NCBI GenBank assembly: GCA_030049565.1
Contig: JASIKQ010000583.1
Span: forward strand, 1-6,821
Source of the DNA: Candidatus Sulfotelmatobacter sp.
GTDB taxonomy: Bacteria; Acidobacteriota; Terriglobia; Terriglobales; Acidobacteriaceae
Reading direction: 5' to 3'
DNA: 6,821 bases
Shown here: in pieces, positions 6,368 through 6,821 of the stretch
Numbering within the stretch: the stretch's first letter is position 1
How the letters are laid out: every line of letters starts with the position of its first letter
The notes under the pieces: model-generated
Databases searched by the model: none
What the model saw: the letters and a program-made list of their open reading frames with translations, nothing else
What the model was told of the DNA's origin: nothing
Made by a program: the position numbers and the translations under genes

Positions 6368-6821
6368 TCAGGCGCTTGCAATCGAAGGCCGAGCCGCTTT
6401 CGCAACCCGGTTCGCGGGCTGAGTCTGCCACCCGATCGCTTGCGCGATCGAGATGATGTGCACGATGAGCAGCAGCGGCACGGCGAAAGTCGGAATCAAG
6501 CTGAGCGGCAGCACGGTCATTGCATCAGTTGAAACCGACGGCCGCAGGACTCCCACGGCGGTTGACGAGAGCACACCCAGCGCGATGGCGTTCACCAGAT
6601 CGATCATGCCAAAAATGTTCCAGGCGATAAAGGTGTTCTTGTGGCCGGGTCGCGCCAGATAGAGCGCGACAAAGGGCGCCGTCAGGCCGATGGAGAAGTC
6701 TCCCCAGCCCGCGGGTTGGGCAAACACGCCCGGCAGAATATGAAAAACCTGGAGCGTAACGAAAGCGATGCCTCCAATTCTCCAGGTTTGAGCGATGGTC
6801 AAGGCAGTCGGATTGAGGGAC
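6368..6821 (-). CDS. Conserved-looking integral membrane protein of unknown function, open at 5' end
   Basis: The frame ends at a TGA at 6368-6370 and stays open to the right window edge, so about 150 codons are visible and the true start may lie outside. A TTG at 6802 is a possible internal start, but nothing marks it with a ribosome site. Four hydrophobic helices are seen: RIGGIAFVTLQVFHILPGVF, FSIGLTAPFVALYLA after a PAGWGD loop, TFIAWNIFGMIDLVNAIALG, and LPLSLIPTFAVPLLLIVHII. A short charged tail ends the protein. The PAGWGD..IGL.APFVA and WN..G..DL patterns recall a family of small uncharacterised bacterial membrane proteins seen beside unrelated genes. I cannot name it or assign a function. 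A strong terminator follows, so it is probably the last gene of its transcript. Confidence 0.75.
   Translation of the reverse strand, partial: SLNPTALTIAQTWRIGGIAFVTLQVFHILPGVFAQPAGWGDFSIGLTAPFVALYLARPGHKNTFIAWNIFGMIDLVNAIALGVLSSTAVGVLRPSVSTDAMTVLPLSLIPTFAVPLLLIVHIISIAQAIGWQTQPANRVAKAARPSIASA

Noticed and set aside
6017..6431. Two overlapping minus-strand frames (93 and 126 codons) in the gap before the transporter
   Set aside because: Arg/Cys-rich translations without motifs. One runs through the terminator hairpin and into the membrane-protein gene in another frame.

Overview
The window is chromosomal DNA with moderately high G+C. Gene content suggests a Gram-negative, soil-type bacterium: secreted M16 peptidases with signal peptides, LigD-type end joining, an Nramp-related transporter and an IS1-like remnant. 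The particular mix, including an inactive M16 subunit fused to a C-terminal LolA-like domain, would suit Acidobacteriota. That placement is inference from gene content, not from a marker gene.

Layout, left to right. (1) Positions 1-313, minus strand: the N-terminal 104 codons of a LigD-type polymerase (non-homologous end joining), cut by the window edge. (2) Positions 381-637: a 241-bp, internally deleted insertion sequence with perfect 19-bp terminal inverted repeats and an 8-bp target duplication. It carries only the C-terminus of an IS1-like transposase and sits in the divergent gap between ligD and the next operon. (3) Positions 754-4463, plus strand: a two-gene operon of M16 (insulinase/processing-peptidase family) metallopeptidases joined by an ATGA overlap. 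The first has the intact HxxEH zinc site. The second has a degenerate site but keeps the Arg/Tyr substrate-binding pair, and adds a C-terminal domain of about 225 residues. Both have export signals, so they probably form an active/inactive heterodimer outside the cytoplasm. (4) Positions 4615-5868, minus strand, convergent with the operon: an 11-helix Nramp-superfamily transporter whose metal-binding and proton-coupling residues differ from those of classical Mn/Fe transporters. (5) Positions 5869-6330: a gap with no convincing gene and several short hairpins and repeats. (6) Positions 6368-6821, minus strand: a conserved-looking four-helix membrane protein of unknown function, open at the window edge and followed by a good intrinsic terminator.

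The genes do not form one pathway. The only clear functional unit is the M16 pair. The points most worth a second look are the MITE-like IS derivative with intact ends, the complementary active-site residues of the two M16 subunits with the extra domain on the inactive one, and the altered substrate site of the Nramp homologue.
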